DNA from: Candidatus Melainabacteria bacterium
GTDB taxonomy: Bacteria; Cyanobacteriota; Vampirovibrionia; Obscuribacterales; Obscuribacteraceae
DNA: 64,000 nt
Assembly (NCBI GenBank): GCA_003153555.1
Contig: PLZS01000206.1
Coordinates: 1-64,000 of the forward strand
Direction of reading: 5' to 3'
Of the stretch, positions 60,169-64,000 are shown piece after piece. How positions within the stretch are numbered: position 1 is the first letter of the stretch; each line of letters opens with the position of its first letter. The notes under the pieces are model-generated. The model worked only from the letters and a program-made list of their open reading frames with translations. It was not told the DNA's origin and searched no databases. The translations under genes and the position numbers were made by a program.

Positions 60169-62702
60169 TTGCTGCTTGTCTTTGATTCCGGTTGCCCGAT
60201 CCTCAAAGTCAAATTATCCGAATATTCACCAACTGGCTTACCGCCGGCATCTAAGCAGCGTGCGCGTAATTCATAGAAACCAGCTGTCTTGAAGTTTGCG
60301 TCGTTAATGCGGAGATGAGGAGCTTTCAATGACGTGCGCACAGTTGTTGCGATTGGCGATGCTGCCATTGCTCTGTCAAAGTTGTTGAAGAAGTAGTTGA
60401 CCTTGCCGATTTCAATTTCAAAGGATGAGGCGCCGTCTACCTTACGCGGGTTCAGGTCGACGATTACGTCCTGAGCAGTTAGGTGAGCGACGCCAGTACC
60501 GTCAACTTTCGCGTTGGCAATACTTAGCTTGGGACAAACGAGGTCGGATGATAACAACTTGAAGTCGCGCATCACGACTTCTGAACAAGGGTACGGCTGC
60601 ACTGTTAGGGATTTGATATCGCTTTGACAGAACCATTTCCAATAGCGAGATAACCGCACTCGAGCAGTTTTGAAGACGCGAGAGTCGCTCATCGGCGCTG
60701 ACGCTTCCGACTCCGTGGGCTCAGCTCCTGCGGCGTAGACGGTGAACAAGCCAGCCGCTGGTACACCTTTTGCTTTGTAATCAAACTGCAGAAAGTCCGC
60801 GCTAGTCGGATTGATTTGCAATCCTCCGATCTGCACTGAATCGCTTTCCTGCATAGCCGTCATCTGCACTGCCGAGTCCTTGATTTGATACACTGCGTGA
60901 GCATGTGCGTGCGGCAACCATCCGTCAGCTAACCGAGGCAGCGGCAATTCAATCGTCCCAATCGGCTTTGAGTTAGCGTCTAGAACAATTCGCTTAAAGC
61001 TGCTCGTGTCCTTATTCCAGACGAACACTTCGCCTGTTGAGTTGGACAGCAGCACGGACTTGAAACGGCTTGCATTGATGAATCCAGGTGGTCCAAACAT
61101 GATTGGATCGAATGTAGCAAACCTATTTGCAAGAATCGCCGATGTGAACGGCGGATTCAGCATCGTACCAAATGTGGAGCCATTGAGAATTTGATGCGCA
61201 CCGTTGCGCTCTTTCGGTATGCCGAGAACAGGCAGCAATTCTTGTTTTTCGGACTGCGCGAGCTTCTGAGCCTGAAGCGAAACCTGGCGATTTTCCTTAC
61301 CTGCGTGCACCCACTCTAAATCAGTCAGGTAAGCGACCCGTCCCAAAATACAGATTGTCGCCGTTAGTGTCACTGCGATAGCGACGAGAAGTTTCAACTC
61401 TGCGGCTGTTCGCAAAGTTGAAGCCGGACGGAGCAACAATATCGGAGCCATCAGACACAAGGGGATAGAGAGGAAAAAGTAAAATCGAGCCCCTTCCAAA
61501 TCGAAGCCTAAACCCCACAACTGAAAAATCGGTACGGCTGCTGTAACTATCCAGGCTGAAAGAAACATGAACCAACGAACTGAAAGTTTCTTTTCAGTAA
61601 GTCGAATCAGACCCAGCGCTAACAGAGCTCCATAGCAGACAGTCAGCAGCTGGGAGTAGACCGGAGAGTTGGAGAACAACGAATGACAGAATGGAAAAAA
61701 CAACCGCTTGATCGTGTCTGGGTCAAGCCAGCGCTGGATCATGAAAGATATTTGACTGGCGCCGAAGCCTCCCACATAGCCACCACCCAAGGTGCCGAGG
61801 CACAAGTAGCGGACAATGAAATAGACAACCGTAGAAATCCAAAGAGGCGCGCTGAAATAGGCAGCATCACGCAGCTTCTGCCTGAACGTTCGTGAGTGCG
61901 ACTCTGAACCAATGCCCAGAAATTCGGTAACAGTCAGAAGCACCGGCAGCCCGATAGCCATTTCCTTCGTGCCCATGGCCAGGAAGAACGACACCACTCC
62001 AAGTATCTTGTACAAGCTGTGTTTGCTGACCTGGCGACTTTTGGATTCTTGGGATAGCTTGCGGCTCGGATTATCGGCTGACAAGTGATTCTTGGACAAA
62101 TCGGGTTGCTTGCTCTTCAAAAAGAGCAGAAAACTCAGCAAGTAAAAGAAACAACAGATGATGTCGACACGTCCGACAACCCACGAAACACTTTCGCAGC
62201 GAAGCGGATTCGCAGCGAAAAGCGCGGCGCCGAAGAAGGCGGCCACAGAACTTCTGGCGCGACTCCACCCTTTTGTGAGGTGCCGCGTGATCAAGTAAGT
62301 CAAAACAACGACACCAGTAAAATACGAGAGATTCGTGAAGTAGTAACCTGTGGCGTTCGCTTTATAGAGCAAGAAATCCATGACGAGCGAGACCAGCAGC
62401 CAAGGACGGTAAACGTTCATGCCAGGAATCTGCATGTAGTTACCAGTAAAGTTGGATAGGAATAGCTGCGATTCACCATTGAAAATGCGCGAAACATAGC
62501 TTACTTCGCCGAAATCGTCAGCGAGAAAGTAACTTGTCAAAGTTCTTCCAAAACACACAGCGACAAGCAAAGTAAGCAGCAACAGATGAAGATACGGGCT
62601 AGCTATGAGCTTTTCAATTGCCGAAGTCGGCCGACGATCTGACCCGGGATCAGCCACAATCGTGTTGTCGGTCTCTTGCTCTAGGTTTGTAGTCTCGATC
62701 AA
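60165..62702 (-). CDS. large GT-C-like membrane protein with a soluble C-terminal domain
   Basis: An 845-residue protein. The first ~440 residues hold about ten helices with the early acidic loop YFLADDFGEVSYVSRIF, a DD-x-x motif of the kind found in the first loop of GT39/GT83 glycosyltransferases, plus FAANPLRCESVSWVVGRVD near helix 4, which recurs in protein O-mannosyltransferase-like families. The remaining ~400 residues are soluble and beta-rich, and face outside. It is coupled by ATGA overlaps to the genes on both sides, so all three probably work together. The sugar and acceptor are unknown. Confidence 0.8.
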   Translation of the reverse strand: MIETTNLEQETDNTIVADPGSDRRPTSAIEKLIASPYLHLLLLTLLVAVCFGRTLTSYFLADDFGEVSYVSRIFNGESQLFLSNFTGNYMQIPGMNVYRPWLLVSLVMDFLLYKANATGYYFTNLSYFTGVVVLTYLITRHLTKGWSRARSSVAAFFGAALFAANPLRCESVSWVVGRVDIICCFFYLLSFLLFLKSKQPDLSKNHLSADNPSRKLSQESKSRQVSKHSLYKILGVVSFFLAMGTKEMAIGLPVLLTVTEFLGIGSESHSRTFRQKLRDAAYFSAPLWISTVVYFIVRYLCLGTLGGGYVGGFGASQISFMIQRWLDPDTIKRLFFPFCHSLFSNSPVYSQLLTVCYGALLALGLIRLTEKKLSVRWFMFLSAWIVTAAVPIFQLWGLGFDLEGARFYFFLSIPLCLMAPILLLRPASTLRTAAELKLLVAIAVTLTATICILGRVAYLTDLEWVHAGKENRQVSLQAQKLAQSEKQELLPVLGIPKERNGAHQILNGSTFGTMLNPPFTSAILANRFATFDPIMFGPPGFINASRFKSVLLSNSTGEVFVWNKDTSSFKRIVLDANSKPIGTIELPLPRLADGWLPHAHAHAVYQIKDSAVQMTAMQESDSVQIGGLQINPTSADFLQFDYKAKGVPAAGLFTVYAAGAEPTESEASAPMSDSRVFKTARVRLSRYWKWFCQSDIKSLTVQPYPCSEVVMRDFKLLSSDLVCPKLSIANAKVDGTGVAHLTAQDVIVDLNPRKVDGASSFEIEIGKVNYFFNNFDRAMAASPIATTVRTSLKAPHLRINDANFKTAGFYELRARCLDAGGKPVGEYSDNLTLRIGQPESKTSSK

Positions 62703-63997
62703 TGAATTGAAAACCCTCTTGCCAGTGGGTTCCCTGGAAGCTTGATGATATCAATGCGCAAATCCTTGAGTTGGACGGCATCCGTAGGCAGATAGTGCGC
62801 TGTTTTCCACTTAGGATTGTCAAAAACAAATTCCCCCTGGAGCTGCTTGATCCCACCAGGCAGTTGCCCTGGAGCAATGGGGACGGTGACTTCGAAACGC
62901 CGCCATCTTTTGCCTGTCGCCAAATGATTTGGAGTCCATGGTGATTCGTAACGACATGAAGCCTTTCCACAATTTGCCTGTAAAGTCACTGTTGGACGGG
63001 CTGTCGAATTAAGCGACTTAATCATTCCAGTTGTGCGAACGACCCATAAATCGTTTTTACTGAAAGCTGGCATCGAGTAAATCTTGAAGGGACCGGCCAC
63101 GTTCTGTGCGGTCAATTCCAAGTCTTTAAGCGGTACTCGCTTCAACAATTTCACAGTCTGTTTGTTGGCCGGTGATGCCGGAACAAGCAAGCGTATGTTC
63201 GGCTCAGCGATGGAAGAAGTCACAACTGCGGGGACACTTGCGGCGGATGCGACAGAGACTGAATCGTCGAGGCGCGGATCGCTCAAACCGTGATCATTTT
63301 CCACTCCGTAAAATGCTTTCTCCCAAGAATAAACGGTTGCACTCGGAATTTTGATTTGTTGACCGTGCTTGTAAGAACCAAATACGACACCATCCGATCC
63401 CGCTGAAGTCTTTTTCAGACTGATTTGCAGCGTCCCACCAGAAACAGCTGTGATCTGCTTGGGAACAGGAATGAAGAACCATTGCCTGAGTTCAGAGTTG
63501 CTTAAATCAGCAGGGCGAGTCATAAAATTGAATATGTTCTCGCCTTCCCATGACACGATTCCACTTACTTCATGCTGGAGAATAGAGTAATCCTGCGCCA
63601 GCGCCAGTCCAGGTATGACCGGACCAGTGAGAGTCTTGCCATTGACGGTAATTTCAGCGTCAGCGAGCGAGTGGGCACCATCCACGTCAACCATCAAGTA
63701 TGTTTGCTGTTCGCCCAAATGATCGGGCAGAGAGATTGTTTGGTTGAAGGGCTCCTGTCCCAAAGGTCTTTGCCATTCGTACCACCGTCCTGCAGCTCGT
63801 CCCGGCAAAACGACCAATGGAATAACCATCAAGAGACAGCCTAGTGACACGATTCGGGACAGCCTCCGGTAGCCGCTCATATCCCCTAAAATCGCCCATA
63901 TGGTGACTAACCAAATCAGGAGAAGACACAATTTCACAGCACTTTGAACACTCAATGCCAACGCTGCGTTATTAAGAAGACCTGAATCCAGCACCAT
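62699..63997 (-). CDS. membrane protein with beta-rich soluble domain, probably cut by the window edge
   Basis: At least 432 residues. The frame remains open to the right edge (codon CAG precedes the ATG at 63997), so the true start may lie outside the window. Two hydrophobic helices near the N-terminus (VKLCLLLIWLVTIWAILG; LGCLLMVIPLVVLPG) precede a long beta-rich domain (TYLMVDVDGAHSLADAEITVNGK) that looks like jelly-roll or carbohydrate-binding folds. It overlaps the downstream gene by ATGA. No family is recognised; the context suggests a role in the same surface-glycan process. Confidence 0.75.
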   Translation of the reverse strand: MVLDSGLLNNAALALSVQSAVKLCLLLIWLVTIWAILGDMSGYRRLSRIVSLGCLLMVIPLVVLPGRAAGRWYEWQRPLGQEPFNQTISLPDHLGEQQTYLMVDVDGAHSLADAEITVNGKTLTGPVIPGLALAQDYSILQHEVSGIVSWEGENIFNFMTRPADLSNSELRQWFFIPVPKQITAVSGGTLQISLKKTSAGSDGVVFGSYKHGQQIKIPSATVYSWEKAFYGVENDHGLSDPRLDDSVSVASAASVPAVVTSSIAEPNIRLLVPASPANKQTVKLLKRVPLKDLELTAQNVAGPFKIYSMPAFSKNDLWVVRTTGMIKSLNSTARPTVTLQANCGKASCRYESPWTPNHLATGKRWRRFEVTVPIAPGQLPGGIKQLQGEFVFDNPKWKTAHYLPTDAVQLKDLRIDIIKLPGNPLARGFSIH

Positions 63998-64000
63998 CTG

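Noticed and set aside
1-64000. CRISPR arrays or rRNA genes
   Set aside because: No regularly spaced identical repeats beyond the coding repeat at 7341-7467, and no rRNA-like sequence, were seen on either strand.

Overview
The window is a stretch of bacterial chromosome of roughly balanced base composition. It is gene-dense, with many ATGA start/stop overlaps and a mixture of ATG, GTG and TTG starts. It encodes a class II (B12-dependent) ribonucleotide reductase, the alpha subunit of an alpha2beta2 glycyl-tRNA synthetase, many two-component and Ser/Thr kinases, long secreted or membrane proteins with low-complexity linkers, and a TonB-like protein. This suggests a free-living, envelope-complex bacterium with a large genome. 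The style recalls non-photosynthetic relatives of Cyanobacteria (Vampirovibrionia/Obscuribacterales), but that placement is an inference from gene style, not from a marker gene.

Layout. 1-3.7 kb: end of a coiled-coil protein, a histidine/glycine-rich membrane protein, an aldo/keto reductase and a type 2 ferredoxin-NADP reductase. 4-6.8 kb: nucleotide supply, nrdJ then dcd, preceded by a canonical-looking pair of NrdR boxes. 7.1-16 kb: a 918-residue Q-rich repeat protein, an isoprenylcysteine-methyltransferase-like protein, a ComEC-like channel without its usual C-terminal hydrolase, a TonB-domain protein and an orphan AAA ATPase. 16-21.3 kb (minus strand): a MoxR-DUF58-transglutaminase operon. 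21.6-26.5 kb: glyQ, a phosphodiester-glycosidase-family protein, a ROK sugar kinase and a YhcC-like radical SAM protein. 26.6 kb: tRNA-Glu(UUC). 26.9-35.7 kb: a signalling island with a protein made of four exact 98-residue MshEN-like repeats, a response regulator, two histidine kinases, a P-loop NTPase fused to a SWIM zinc finger, and a Ser/Thr kinase with leucine-rich repeats. 35.9-43.1 kb: M1 aminopeptidase, transketolase, a tyrosine phosphatase and an unrecognised 540-residue protein.

43.1-55.9 kb is an accessory zone. It holds a probable broken HEAT-like gene, secreted proteins of unknown role, a Tn3-family transposon (46298-50128 by its inverted repeats), signal peptidase I with a partner membrane protein, a UbiA-type prenyltransferase, a GNAT fragment and small membrane proteins. 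55.9-64 kb holds an M28 peptidase of visibly higher G+C, an MFS exporter and a minus-strand, ATGA-coupled cluster of three large membrane proteins that look like GT-C glycosyltransferase machinery. The last of these probably continues past the right edge.

The most interesting unexplained items are the tandem-MshEN protein at the head of a two-component cluster, the THEP1-like/SWIM fusion beside it, a 26-bp palindrome found at two intergenic sites, and a 13-base near-palindromic motif found three times.
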